DNA of 64,000 bases from Croceicoccus estronivorus (GCF_001625325.1 NZ_JRQQ01000001.1:558001-622000); one strand, 5' to 3'; counted from the first letter of the stretch, positions 45,352-54,200 are shown. Numbers and translations are program-made. The notes: generated by a model not told the origin, from the letters alone.

Positions 45352-47091
45352 CTAAGCGTTGGCGTGCATGAGCTTGTTGCAGGCGCGGAACGCCATGGTC
45401 AGCGCCGGACCGAGCGTGCATCCCGCCCCCGGATATTTGTCCCCCATGATGGAGGCAGAGCTGTTGCCGGCGGCGAACAGGCCGGGAATGATCTCCCCCG
45501 CGTCGTCCAGCACCTGCGCATCGTCATCGATGACCAGGCCGCCCTTGGTACCAATGTCACCGGGATAGAGCGGCGTGCCGTAAAACGGCGCCTTCTCAAT
45601 CGGGCCCAGGCATGGATTTGGACCGACCCTGGCATCGCCATACTGCCGATCGTGTTCGTCACTGCCTCTGCCGAATTGCTCGTCCACGCCAGTCTCGGCA
45701 TAGCGGGCCATCTCCGCCGCCGTGGCCTCGAGGCCATCGGGGTCGATACCGAGCTGAGACGCGAGAGAGCGCAAGGAGGACGCCTTGCGCAGAAAGCCTT
45801 CGGGCCCGAAGGCATCCCTGTTCATCCAGTCCGGCGACATGTTCGATTGGAGCAAGCCCCCGAACATATAGTTCTCTCGATAAGTGCGGTCGAAAATGAC
45901 GAACGCGGGCACCCGATCACGGATGCTGTAGTCCTCACCATAGATGCACTTGCCATAGGAATTGTAAGTGATGGATTCGTTCATGAAACGGCGGCCATTG
46001 CGATCGACGATGAGGAATCCCGGCTTCGACTTCTCGAAGAACAGGACCACACTGCGTTCGCCCCACCTGACCACAGGGGCCCACCACGCTTCGTTCATGA
46101 GGCCCGTTGCGGCGCCGATCTCTTTGCCTGCGGCAATCAGGTCGCCAGTGTTGCCGGGGCTTCCCGCCGACCAGTCAGCCGAAGTGGGCGCGGCAATATT
46201 TGCCGACCGCATGATTGAGCTGCGTTCAAAGCCACCTGCCGCGATTATCACCCCGCGGCGAGCCCCGATGTGCTGATGCCGCCCGACCGCATCTTCGATA
46301 ACGACTCCGGCCACACGCTTGCCTTCCCGGATCAGTCCCTTGACCGGGGCATTCAACCGGAAATCCACACCACGCTTGCGCAGCGCGAGCAGCAGACGGC
46401 CGACCAGAGCTTCACCCATGCACAGGCGGCGATCACGGCTGCCCTTTAATCTGCCGCCGATGTCCGCTGCATAGCGGGCTACGGCTCTCAGCGCGATCTT
46501 CTGCCACCCCTTAGCGACAGCCTGGATCTTCGACACCTCGGTAATCGACAGGTTGATCCGCCCGAATGCCTTCGAGGCAGGCGGCATCTCGCGAAGCCTG
46601 CCGAGATCGTCCCCAAGCTCGCGACCGTCGAGCGGCGCACAATCCATTGTCCGGCCACCCGGCTTCCATCCGGGAGCGGAAGGGTAATAATCCGGATATT
46701 TCTTCACCGGGCGATAAGGCACGCCGATCTGCCCGAGATATGCGATCATCGCCGGTGCCGTTCGGATATAGGTCCGGATCGTATCGTCGCCGATCTGATC
46801 GCCGGGGATCACTCCCCTTAGATAGGCATACGCATCTTCTTCGCTGTCTGTAACACCGGCTTCGGCGATCCACGGATTGTTCGGCACCCAGATTCCCCCG
46901 CCGGAAGTGGCCGAGTTACCTCCGATGCGGTCCGTCTTTTCCAGCACGAGCACACGCGCGCCAAGATCCGTGGCCCGGCAGGCAGCCAGAAGCGCCGCCG
47001 CACCGGATCCGACCACGATCACATCATAAGCCAAATCCCCCCCGGACCCGGCGGATTGCATTGCCTGAGGCGTGGACGGAGGCTTATTCAT
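45352..47091 (-). CDS. kstD: 3-ketosteroid delta-1-dehydrogenase (KstD)
   Basis: A 579-residue flavoprotein of the KstD family. The N-terminal DVIVVGSGAAALLAACRA and LVLEKTDRIGGNSATSGGGIWVP bind FAD, and the C-terminal GLFAAGNSSASIMGDKYPGAG...LGPALT completes the site. Tyr553 and Gly557 in YPGAG match the spacing of the catalytic Tyr/Gly pair (Tyr487/Gly491 in the Rhodococcus enzyme, from memory), and RRFMNESITYNSYG carries the middle catalytic Tyr. It introduces the C1-C2 double bond in ring A of 3-ketosteroids. It heads the kshA-hsaA-hsaD-hsaC operon. The ATG at 47091 is preferred; another lies at 47121, both with weak ribosome-binding sites. Divergent from the enoyl-CoA hydratase gene. Confidence 0.9.
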   Translation of the reverse strand: MNKPPSTPQAMQSAGSGGDLAYDVIVVGSGAAALLAACRATDLGARVLVLEKTDRIGGNSATSGGGIWVPNNPWIAEAGVTDSEEDAYAYLRGVIPGDQIGDDTIRTYIRTAPAMIAYLGQIGVPYRPVKKYPDYYPSAPGWKPGGRTMDCAPLDGRELGDDLGRLREMPPASKAFGRINLSITEVSKIQAVAKGWQKIALRAVARYAADIGGRLKGSRDRRLCMGEALVGRLLLALRKRGVDFRLNAPVKGLIREGKRVAGVVIEDAVGRHQHIGARRGVIIAAGGFERSSIMRSANIAAPTSADWSAGSPGNTGDLIAAGKEIGAATGLMNEAWWAPVVRWGERSVVLFFEKSKPGFLIVDRNGRRFMNESITYNSYGKCIYGEDYSIRDRVPAFVIFDRTYRENYMFGGLLQSNMSPDWMNRDAFGPEGFLRKASSLRSLASQLGIDPDGLEATAAEMARYAETGVDEQFGRGSDEHDRQYGDARVGPNPCLGPIEKAPFYGTPLYPGDIGTKGGLVIDDDAQVLDDAGEIIPGLFAAGNSSASIMGDKYPGAGCTLGPALTMAFRACNKLMHANA

Positions 47092-47563
47092 ATATCGGGC
47101 CCCGACCGCTGCCGGCACCACGCCCGTTCGGGCGACCTGGCGCCATCCAATCGGCGCAGCGATGCCGCAAACCTGTAATATGCGTTGCCCGGTTCTTCAT
47201 CATCGTCTCCCGTGCACACTGCCCGTCTGCTTGCCCCGGCCGCAAACCGTAGCGTCAGTGTTTGTGTCCCGCAGTTTACCGGGCCTTGCACGAAAATCTG
47301 ACTATGGCGTGAGAAGGTTCACCTCAAACTCGCATTTAGTCGCCAATGACTCCCGCAAACTCGTCTTTCGCGCTCGAATGCGAGTTTCTGTTGAGCCTCT
47401 TTCGACAACATAATCTCGAAATGGCGCAAAGCTGCGTGCCCGGCCCCGATTGCGCATTGCGCGATCTCAAGGGCCCTCGGGCGAGGCAGCCTGAGGGCAA
47501 AATGCACCGGATCAGACAGACCTGGACCGCATGAACGCGCGGTTCCCGGCAGGATCAGGATGG
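47092..47563. promoter_or_regulatory. 470-bp divergent control region between the kstD operon and the CoA-ester operon
   Basis: It must hold the promoters of both large operons. It contains a perfect 11-bp inverted repeat (AAACTCGCATT at 47326-47336, AATGCGAGTTT at 47377-47387) with a further AAACTCG at 47357-47363, 31 bp after the first and on the same strand. A spacing of 31 bp is about three helical turns. The array looks like multiple binding sites for one regulator. No gene of its own is supported here. Confidence 0.6.
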
Positions 47564-48382
47564 ATGGGAGGCAGAGCAATTCAATTCGAAACGCTCCGAT
47601 ATGAAGTCACCGACGGCGTCGCTCTGATTACGCTGGACAGGCCCGCAAGGCTGAATTCGATCAACAGCGTGATGAGCCGCGAGTTGCCCATACTGTGGCG
47701 CGGCTTTGAACACGACGAATCCGCCATTGTCGCGATTGTTACCGGCGCGGGAGACAAGGCTTTCTGCACCGGGGCCGATCTCAGGGATCTGCCGGAAATG
47801 ATCACCGATGCGGCGGGCACCTCCCTGCCTGAATCAGTGCGCTGGTCGCCATTGCAGAACCGGGTCTGGAAGCCGGTTATCTGTGCCGTAAACGGTCTCG
47901 CCATGGGCGGCGGCCTGCACTTCGTGGCCGAATGCGACGTGGTAATCGCCAGCGACACTGCCGAATTTTCCGACCCCCATGTCAGTGTCGGGCTGGTTTC
48001 CGCCCTGGAAACCATCGCTCTGGCCCGGCGCATTCCCATCGGCGCTGTCCTGCGCATGGCGCTGGGAGGTCGCGGGGAGAAAATTTCTGCGCATCGGGCC
48101 CATGCCATCGGGATGCTGGATGAATTGTCGCCCCCCGATGAACTGATGAACCACGCCTATGCCCTGGCAGAGCGAATGCGGCGAAATTCGCCCAGCGCCA
48201 TGGCCCGGACCAAACGAGCAATCTGGAGTTCGAAAGAGGCTGGCCTGGGCGAAGCCACGACGCGCGCGTGGGACACGATGAATGTCCACAACCGTTCGCA
48301 CGACTTTTTCGAAGGGGTCCGCGCCTTCGGCGAGGGCCGCGATGCGCGATGGTCCCCGTATCATCCGGACACCGAATCCTAA
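47564..48382 (+). CDS. Enoyl-CoA hydratase/isomerase family protein
   Basis: A crotonase-family protein of about 272 residues. LDRPARLNSINSVM opens the fold, AFCTGADLRDLP gives the first oxyanion-hole segment and VNGLAMGGGLHFVAECDVVIAS the second. FSDPHVSVGLVSALETIALARRI is where the catalytic Glu of hydratases lies; here an Asp (D in SDPH) and a Glu (SALE) are possible. It probably hydrates, isomerises or, like EchA20-type enzymes, opens a ring on a CoA ester. The start is unclear: ATG 47531, ATG 47564, or a rare ATT near 47579 beneath GGGAGG. First gene of a plus-strand operon. Confidence 0.85.
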   Translation: MGGRAIQFETLRYEVTDGVALITLDRPARLNSINSVMSRELPILWRGFEHDESAIVAIVTGAGDKAFCTGADLRDLPEMITDAAGTSLPESVRWSPLQNRVWKPVICAVNGLAMGGGLHFVAECDVVIASDTAEFSDPHVSVGLVSALETIALARRIPIGAVLRMALGGRGEKISAHRAHAIGMLDELSPPDELMNHAYALAERMRRNSPSAMARTKRAIWSSKEAGLGEATTRAWDTMNVHNRSHDFFEGVRAFGEGRDARWSPYHPDTES

Positions 48383-48420
48383 GCAAAAATCAGCATATTT
48401 TCCAATGGAATACGACGCGA

Positions 48421-48888
48421 ATGAACACGATCCGATTTGACGACATTGCAACGCTGGAGGCGCTGGTCTCCGATGAATATGGGCCTTGGAGCAAAGAGCG
48501 GCTGGTTACGCAGGACGACATCACCGCCTTTGGCGAACTGACCGACGATATGCAGTGGATCCATGTCGATCCTGAACGTGCGGCTGTCGAAAGCCCGCTG
48601 GGTTGCACGATTGCTCATGGCTTCCTCGTGCTCTCGTTTCTTTCCGCGCTGCGGAAGTCGGACGGGATCGCAATTGTCGGGCACGGCAATGCCCTGAACT
48701 ACGGAATAGACCGGCTTCGGTTTGTCCGCCCGGTTCCCGTCGGATCGCGCATCCATTGCCGTACCCGGATCGAAAACGTGCTCGTCAAGGATGGCGCCAC
48801 GATGATTGACTTCGGCGTCGCGGTTCACGTGGTCGGACAGGACAAGCCCTGCCTCGTGTTCTCGTGGAAGCTGCTTTACCGCCCCTGA
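48421..48888 (+). CDS. MaoC-like (R)-specific enoyl-CoA hydratase
   Basis: A 155-residue hotdog-fold hydratase. The hydratase-2 motif lies in DDMQWIHVDPERAAVESPLGCTIAHGFLVLS, with the catalytic Asp and His in family spacing, and RLRFVRPVPVGSRIHCRTRI continues the fold. A single-domain MaoC of this length acts as a homodimer, or pairs with another hotdog protein. It starts 38 bp after the enoyl-CoA hydratase stop and precedes a DUF35 gene by 19 bp. It likely hydrates a side-chain or ring-fragment enoyl-CoA. In steroid degraders, MaoC and DUF35 proteins join with an Ltp2-type aldolase, which is encoded two genes downstream. Confidence 0.88.
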   Translation: MNTIRFDDIATLEALVSDEYGPWSKERLVTQDDITAFGELTDDMQWIHVDPERAAVESPLGCTIAHGFLVLSFLSALRKSDGIAIVGHGNALNYGIDRLRFVRPVPVGSRIHCRTRIENVLVKDGATMIDFGVAVHVVGQDKPCLVFSWKLLYRP

Positions 48889-48907
48889 CCCCGCGAAGGA
48901 GCCCGAC

Positions 48908-49354
48908 ATGATCGAAGGCATGCCTCTGCCGGCAACCGATGACCCGCTCGACCGGGAGTTCTGGAGCAAGGCACGCGATGGGAAGCTGGTCGTGCAAGCC
49001 TGTGGCGACTGCGGAACATCGCGGTTTCCACCGCGCCCGATGTGCCCGCATTGCCAATCCGAGAACGTGACCTGGCGCGACGATCCCGGCACTGCCACCA
49101 TCTGGTCGTTCGCGACCCCTCGCCCACCGCTGCTGCCGGCTTTCGAAGCGATCACACCCTACATCACAGTAATCGGCGCGCTCGATTCCGATCCCATGAT
49201 CCGCATCGCCGGCATGGCGGTGACAGGAGCGGACGACGCGTTCACCGGCCTTACCGCGGAAGACGTCGAGATCGGACAGCCTCTCACGATCCATTTCCAG
49301 ACCGTGTCACCAGACTGCGCCCTGCCCGTCTGGCGGCTTGGCCCACGTATCTGA
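48908..49354 (+). CDS. DUF35 OB-fold/zinc-ribbon protein (ChsH2-C/acyl-CoA-associated)
   Basis: A 148-residue protein with a rubredoxin-like zinc ribbon (CGDCGTSRFPPRPMCPHC) followed by an acyl-CoA-associated OB fold (ATIWSFATPRPP, QPLTIHFQ). In steroid side-chain degradation the DUF35 domain of ChsH2 binds the Ltp2 aldolase and is needed for its activity. AAGGAG lies before the ATG. Its presence beside a MaoC gene and an Ltp2-like thiolase-fold gene (52911) suggests the same complex with separate polypeptides. Thiolase partners outside steroid pathways also use DUF35 proteins. Confidence 0.87.
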   Translation: MIEGMPLPATDDPLDREFWSKARDGKLVVQACGDCGTSRFPPRPMCPHCQSENVTWRDDPGTATIWSFATPRPPLLPAFEAITPYITVIGALDSDPMIRIAGMAVTGADDAFTGLTAEDVEIGQPLTIHFQTVSPDCALPVWRLGPRI

Positions 49355-49369
49355 AAAGAGGAAATCAAC

Positions 49370-52300
49370 TTGACCAGCGCTGCAACAGCATCGGCTCTCG
49401 CCCTGGAAGATTACGCACTGGAGGATCGCTATCGCAAGCAATCCGGCCAGGTCTATCTCTCGGGATCGCAGGCGCTTGTCCGCCTGCCTCTGATGCAACG
49501 CGAGCGGGACCTCGCCAGCGGCCTGAATACCGCCGGGTTCATCTCGGGTTACACGGGTTCACCCCTCGGCGGATATGACACGACGCTGAAGGCGGCACAG
49601 CGCGAGCTGGACGAACATCACATCGTCTTCCAGCCCGGCATCAACGAGGAGCTGGGCGCGACCGCAGTATGGGGATCGCAGCAGACCGACCTCATGGGCG
49701 GGGCGCTCTATGACGGGGTATTCGCCCTGTGGTATGGCAAAGGGCCGGGCGTCGACCGCGCCGGAGACGCGCTGAAGCATGGCAATTATTCCGGCTCATC
49801 CCGGCACGGGGGCGTGCTCGTACTCACGGGCGACGATCATGGGGCGAAATCGTCCACCATTGCCCACCAGAGCGACCATGCCCTGATCCATTTCGGAATG
49901 CCCTATTTCAATCCCGCCACAGTGCAGGACTATCTCGACTACGGCCTCTACGGCTTCGCATTGTCTCGCTATTCCGGCTGCTGGATCGGCATGAAGTGCG
50001 TGACCGATACGATCGAGAGTTCGGCATCGGTCAACGTCTCACCGGATCAGGCACCGATCGTCATTCCGGAAACGGAAAGCGGCAAGGAAGGGGACCTTGC
50101 GCTCCATGCGCGGTGGGGCATCCACCCGGTTCAGGCAGAACAACGCCACTACCAGCAACGCATTCCCCGAGTGAAGGCCTTCATCAAGGCCAACCGCCTC
50201 AATCGGCCTGTCATTCATCAGGACCACGGCGCACTGGGCATTGTGACGACCGGCAAGGCCCACCTGGATCTGATGCAGGCGCTGGAAGAACTCGGCCTCG
50301 ACGAGGACGCGTGCAAACTCCACGGGATCGGTGTCTTCAAGGTTGCCATGCCCTGGCCGCTGGAGCCCGACCTCATCGCGGAATTCGTCCGGTGCTATGA
50401 CCGCATTCTGGTTGTCGAGGAAAAGCGGCCGATCATCGAACAGCAACTGGCAAGCCTGTTCGTCAACGATCCCACCTCCCCGATTCTGACCGGCAAGATG
50501 GACGAAAGCGGCGCGCCGCTGATTTCGTCCGAAGCGGAACTGAACGCCACGGTCCTGTCGCAAGTCATCGCAACCACTCTGTCCCGGCAGGGTGTGAACA
50601 TCGCCCCGCCCTGCCACGGCAAGCCGAACACTGCCTCTGGCGGCAGTCTGGTGCGAATGCCCAGCTTCTGCGCGGGATGCCCCCACAACACCTCGACCAA
50701 GGTGCCCGAAGGCAGCGTCGCATTCGGCGGTATCGGCTGCCATGGCATGGCCACATTCCTGCCAGAGCGCAACACACCAACATTGTTCCAGATGGGCGGT
50801 GAAGGCGCCGCATGGATCGGGCTGTCGCCTTTCACCGAAAAACAGCACATGTTCCAGAATCTTGGCGACGGAACGTATTTTCATTCGGGCCTTCTGGCCA
50901 TTCGCGCGGCGGTGGCGGGCAAGGTCAACATCACATACAAGATCCTCGTCAACGACGCGATCGCCATGACCGGCGGTCAGACCATCGAAGGCAATGTCCG
51001 GGTTGACGATCTGACCCGGCAGGTCGCTTCCGAAGGCGTGCGCCGGATCGCACTGGTCAGCGACAACATCGAGAAATATCGCTCCGGCTACGACTTTGCG
51101 CCGGGGGTAACGCTCCACCATCGCGACGATCTCAACGCCGTACAACGGGAACTGCGCGAGATCGAAGGCGTATCGGCGATCATCTACGAACAATACTGCG
51201 CAACCGAACTGCGGCGGCGGCGCAAACGTGGCATGGCAGACGACCCCGACCGGCGCGTGTTCATCAATCCAAGGGTCTGTGAAGGATGCGGCGATTGCGG
51301 CGTCCAGTCGAATTGCATCGCCATCGAACCGGTCGAAACGCCATTCGGACGCAAGCGGCGCATCAACCAGTCGGCCTGCAACAAGGATTTTTCCTGCACC
51401 AAAGGCTATTGCCCCAGTTTCGTGACCGTTCACGGCGGTACCCCCCGCAACCGCAGCCGGGGGAAAGGCGCCACCCTGCCCGCCGAAGCGGCACGGCTGG
51501 CTGCGGACCTGCCCCCACCGCAACAAGCGCCTCTCAATGCTCCTTTCAGCCTGCTTGTCACCGGCATTGGCGGGGCAGGCGTGGTTACGGTCGGCGCACT
51601 GCTCGGCATGGCAGCACATCTGGAAGGCAAGGGATGTTCAGTGCTCGATGTAGCCGGCCTCGCCCAGCGCAACGGCCCGGTCACCAGCCACGTGCGCATT
51701 GCGAACCGGCCGGAGGAACTCCACGCCACGCGCATCGTCACGGCGGATCTCCTGCTGGGTTGTGACATCGTGGTCAGTTCCGGGCAGGAAGCCGTGTCCA
51801 AGCTGGACTCACAACGCAGCCGGGTGGTGGTCAATACCCGTGTCGCCCCCACTTCCGCCTTTGCCAGCAATCCGGATCTCAATCTGACCCCCGACGGAAT
51901 GATCGCGTCGATGCAGGACATCGTCGGCCATGAACGCGGCGCGTTCGTCGATGCAGGCAGGCTGGCCTACGCACTGCTCGGAAACGAGATCGCCGCCAAT
52001 CTCTTCCTCCTCGGCTATGCCATCCAGAAAGGCTGGATGCCGATTAGCCTCGATGCCGTCCTGAAGGCAGTGGAACTGAACGGCGTCAGCGTCGACATGA
52101 ACAAGGCCGCGCTCACCTGGGGACGGATCGCGGCAAACGATCCCCATACCGTGGAACGTTTCGCCTTCGCAGACCAGGCTAAGCAGCCTGCAAGATCAGA
52201 AACGGCGAACGAACTGGCGGATCGCCTCACCAGTGAACTGACCGCGTACCAGAACGCCAGCTATGCGCAGAAATATCGGGAATTGGTGGATAGTGCGGAA

Positions 52301-52870
52301 AAGGCCGATCTCCGCTTCCCTAAACGGGAACAGGCACTGACCGGTGCCGTCGCGCGGTATTACTACAAACTGATGGCCTACAAGGACGAATATGAAGTTG
52401 CCCGGCTGTACGCCGATGACAGCTTCAGACGCGCTCTGGAGGAGGAGTTCGAGGGCGATCTGACGCTCGAGTTCCACATGGCGCCCCCCAAATTGCAGAA
52501 ACGCGATCCGGAGACCGGCCGCTATCGCAAGCGTACTTTCGGTCCGCGCACCATGCTGCTCTACAAGGTTCTCGCAAAACTCAAGGTTCTGCGCGGCACG
52601 CCGTTCGACATCTTCGGCCATAACGCACATCGCAAGCTGGAGCGCCAGCTGATCGACGATTACGCCGCGCTGATGCGCGATGTTCTCCTCCGGACCGACG
52701 CGGACAACTATGACCTGGCCGTTCAAATAGCCTCGTGGCCGGAACTGATCCGCGGCTACGACACAGTGAAGGACGAACATCTCGCACGCGCGAGGGAGCA
52801 TCTGGCCAGTCTGCTGGAGAGTTTCTTCTCCCCTGCCCCGCAGCCGATGGCTCTGGAAGCCGCAGAATGA
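49370..52870 (+). CDS. Indolepyruvate:ferredoxin oxidoreductase-like 2-oxoacid oxidoreductase (fused subunits)
   Basis: A 1166-residue fused 2-oxoacid oxidoreductase. The N-terminal pyrimidine-binding TPP domain (FISGYTGSPLGGYD) comes first, then the TPP-diphosphate domain with SFCAGCPHNTST and GIGCHGMATFL near 435-470, a [4Fe-4S] region near 635 (CEGCGDCGVQSNC and later CNKDFSCTKGYCPSF), the gamma domain near 726 (TGIGGAGVVTVGALLG), and a C-terminal DUF6537-like region. It should decarboxylate a 2-oxoacid to an acyl-CoA using ferredoxin. The start is TTG 49370 with AGAGGA upstream. It lies between the DUF35 and Ltp2-like genes. What it does in an aerobic catabolic operon is not obvious; other sphingomonads also carry this fused type. 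Confidence 0.9.
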   Translation: MTSAATASALALEDYALEDRYRKQSGQVYLSGSQALVRLPLMQRERDLASGLNTAGFISGYTGSPLGGYDTTLKAAQRELDEHHIVFQPGINEELGATAVWGSQQTDLMGGALYDGVFALWYGKGPGVDRAGDALKHGNYSGSSRHGGVLVLTGDDHGAKSSTIAHQSDHALIHFGMPYFNPATVQDYLDYGLYGFALSRYSGCWIGMKCVTDTIESSASVNVSPDQAPIVIPETESGKEGDLALHARWGIHPVQAEQRHYQQRIPRVKAFIKANRLNRPVIHQDHGALGIVTTGKAHLDLMQALEELGLDEDACKLHGIGVFKVAMPWPLEPDLIAEFVRCYDRILVVEEKRPIIEQQLASLFVNDPTSPILTGKMDESGAPLISSEAELNATVLSQVIATTLSRQGVNIAPPCHGKPNTASGGSLVRMPSFCAGCPHNTSTKVPEGSVAFGGIGCHGMATFLPERNTPTLFQMGGEGAAWIGLSPFTEKQHMFQNLGDGTYFHSGLLAIRAAVAGKVNITYKILVNDAIAMTGGQTIEGNVRVDDLTRQVASEGVRRIALVSDNIEKYRSGYDFAPGVTLHHRDDLNAVQRELREIEGVSAIIYEQYCATELRRRRKRGMADDPDRRVFINPRVCEGCGDCGVQSNCIAIEPVETPFGRKRRINQSACNKDFSCTKGYCPSFVTVHGGTPRNRSRGKGATLPAEAARLAADLPPPQQAPLNAPFSLLVTGIGGAGVVTVGALLGMAAHLEGKGCSVLDVAGLAQRNGPVTSHVRIANRPEELHATRIVTADLLLGCDIVVSSGQEAVSKLDSQRSRVVVNTRVAPTSAFASNPDLNLTPDGMIASMQDIVGHERGAFVDAGRLAYALLGNEIAANLFLLGYAIQKGWMPISLDAVLKAVELNGVSVDMNKAALTWGRIAANDPHTVERFAFADQAKQPARSETANELADRLTSELTAYQNASYAQKYRELVDSAEKADLRFPKREQALTGAVARYYYKLMAYKDEYEVARLYADDSFRRALEEEFEGDLTLEFHMAPPKLQKRDPETGRYRKRTFGPRTMLLYKVLAKLKVLRGTPFDIFGHNAHRKLERQLIDDYAALMRDVLLRTDADNYDLAVQIASWPELIRGYDTVKDEHLARAREHLASLLESFFSPAPQPMALEAAE

Positions 52871-52910
52871 TCGCACCGATTGCGCCAAACTCACTCCAAG
52901 GCATCTGAAC

Positions 52911-54056
52911 ATGTTCAAGGACAAGACCGCCATTGTCGGAATTGGCGAAACCACGTTCGCCAAGAATCTGGAAGAATCCGAATTTCAGCTTGCCTGCCGT
53001 GCGATCAAGGCCGCGCTCGACGACGCCGGGATCGCCCCGGGCGAAGTCGATGCGCTGTCCTGCTACACTTATGAGGAGACGCCCGAATTCGAAGTCGCCC
53101 GCAGCGTCGGCATGGGGGATGTCCATTACCTGTCGCAATCGCCTCACGGCGGAGGCGCGGGTTGCGGTGCGATCGGCCATCTCGCACTTTCCATTGCCGC
53201 CGGCATCGCCAACGTCGGCGTAGTCTGGCGTTCGCGCAAACGCGGATCGCCCACAAAGCGGCTCTGGGCAGGTGTGAACAGCGTTGTCACCGATCACTGG
53301 AAATGGACACGCCCGCAGGGGCTGGTCCGTCCGGTGGACGAAGTGGCCGTGCTGACCCGCCGCTACATGCACGAATACGGATTGAAACGGGAAGAGCTGG
53401 CCGAAGTCGCCCTGGCGATGCGCAAATTTGCCCGAAACAACCCCAAGGCACTGATGCACGCGCGGGCACTGACGCTCGATCAGTACATGGAAGCGCGGAT
53501 GATTTCCGACCCCTTGTGCCTGTTCGATAATTGCCTGGAAAGCGACGGGGCCATTGCATTGGTGCTCACGCGAAGCGACCGCGCCACCGACTGCGCGAAA
53601 CCGCCCGTCTATATCCATGCCTTCTCACAGGGCATGACGGCCCAGCATCAGTTGATGACCGATTATCACAGTGCCGATCCTCTGCGCAGTTCCTCCTGGG
53701 CCTGCGCGGAAAACCTCTGGCGTCAGTCAGACATCGGTCCCGCCGATATCGACGTGGCGCAGCTGTACGACGCATTCGCTCCGCTCGTGCTGTTCAGCCT
53801 CGAAGCCTATGGCTTTTGCGGCCGGGGAGAAGCCGGCGCCTTTGCCGCGGAAGGCAACTTGCGCGCGGGCGGGAAACTGCCGGTCAACACATCGGGCGGC
53901 AGCCTGTCGGAAATCTATCTGCACGGCATGAACCTCGCCACAGAAGCGGTCAAACAGCTGCGCGGCGACGCGTTGACCCAGATCGAAGGCGCGAGCACGT
54001 GCCTGGTCACTTCATGCGACACGACACCCAACGGCGCGCTGGTTCTGCGCAATTGA
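52911..54056 (+). CDS. Thiolase-fold lipid-transfer-type protein, Ltp2-like aldolase
   Basis: A 381-residue SCP-x/thiolase-superfamily protein. A Cys (Cys85) lies in GGGAGCGAIGH, but the position that holds His-Asp-Cys-Phe in thiolases reads Tyr286-Asp-Ala-Phe, and the C-terminal GHPIGASG of thiolases is replaced by TSGGSLSEIYLHGMN with Tyr336. Loss of the thiolase His and Cys with Tyr in their place is what I know of Ltp2, the retro-aldolase that removes propionyl-CoA in steroid side-chain degradation with a DUF35 partner. A DUF35 gene lies in the same operon. It would cleave the hydroxyacyl-CoA formed by the MaoC hydratase. The aldolase role is an inference from residues and context. Confidence 0.85.
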   Translation: MFKDKTAIVGIGETTFAKNLEESEFQLACRAIKAALDDAGIAPGEVDALSCYTYEETPEFEVARSVGMGDVHYLSQSPHGGGAGCGAIGHLALSIAAGIANVGVVWRSRKRGSPTKRLWAGVNSVVTDHWKWTRPQGLVRPVDEVAVLTRRYMHEYGLKREELAEVALAMRKFARNNPKALMHARALTLDQYMEARMISDPLCLFDNCLESDGAIALVLTRSDRATDCAKPPVYIHAFSQGMTAQHQLMTDYHSADPLRSSSWACAENLWRQSDIGPADIDVAQLYDAFAPLVLFSLEAYGFCGRGEAGAFAAEGNLRAGGKLPVNTSGGSLSEIYLHGMNLATEAVKQLRGDALTQIEGASTCLVTSCDTTPNGALVLRN

Positions 54057-54200
54057 GAGCCCGCCATCAGCAAATAACAAATCAATACGAGTTAATGTTG
54101 AGCAGCATTGGGATGTAGGGCTGCGAACACGCAAGCCACCGCACGAGGAACAAGTGTCGGCGGGCAAGGACACACTGATATTGGGATCGGGGGAACATAC

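Noticed and set aside
50039-51619. 526-codon minus-strand frame inside the IOR-like gene
   Set aside because: It is antisense to coding DNA with clear TPP and Fe-S motifs; no domain seen.
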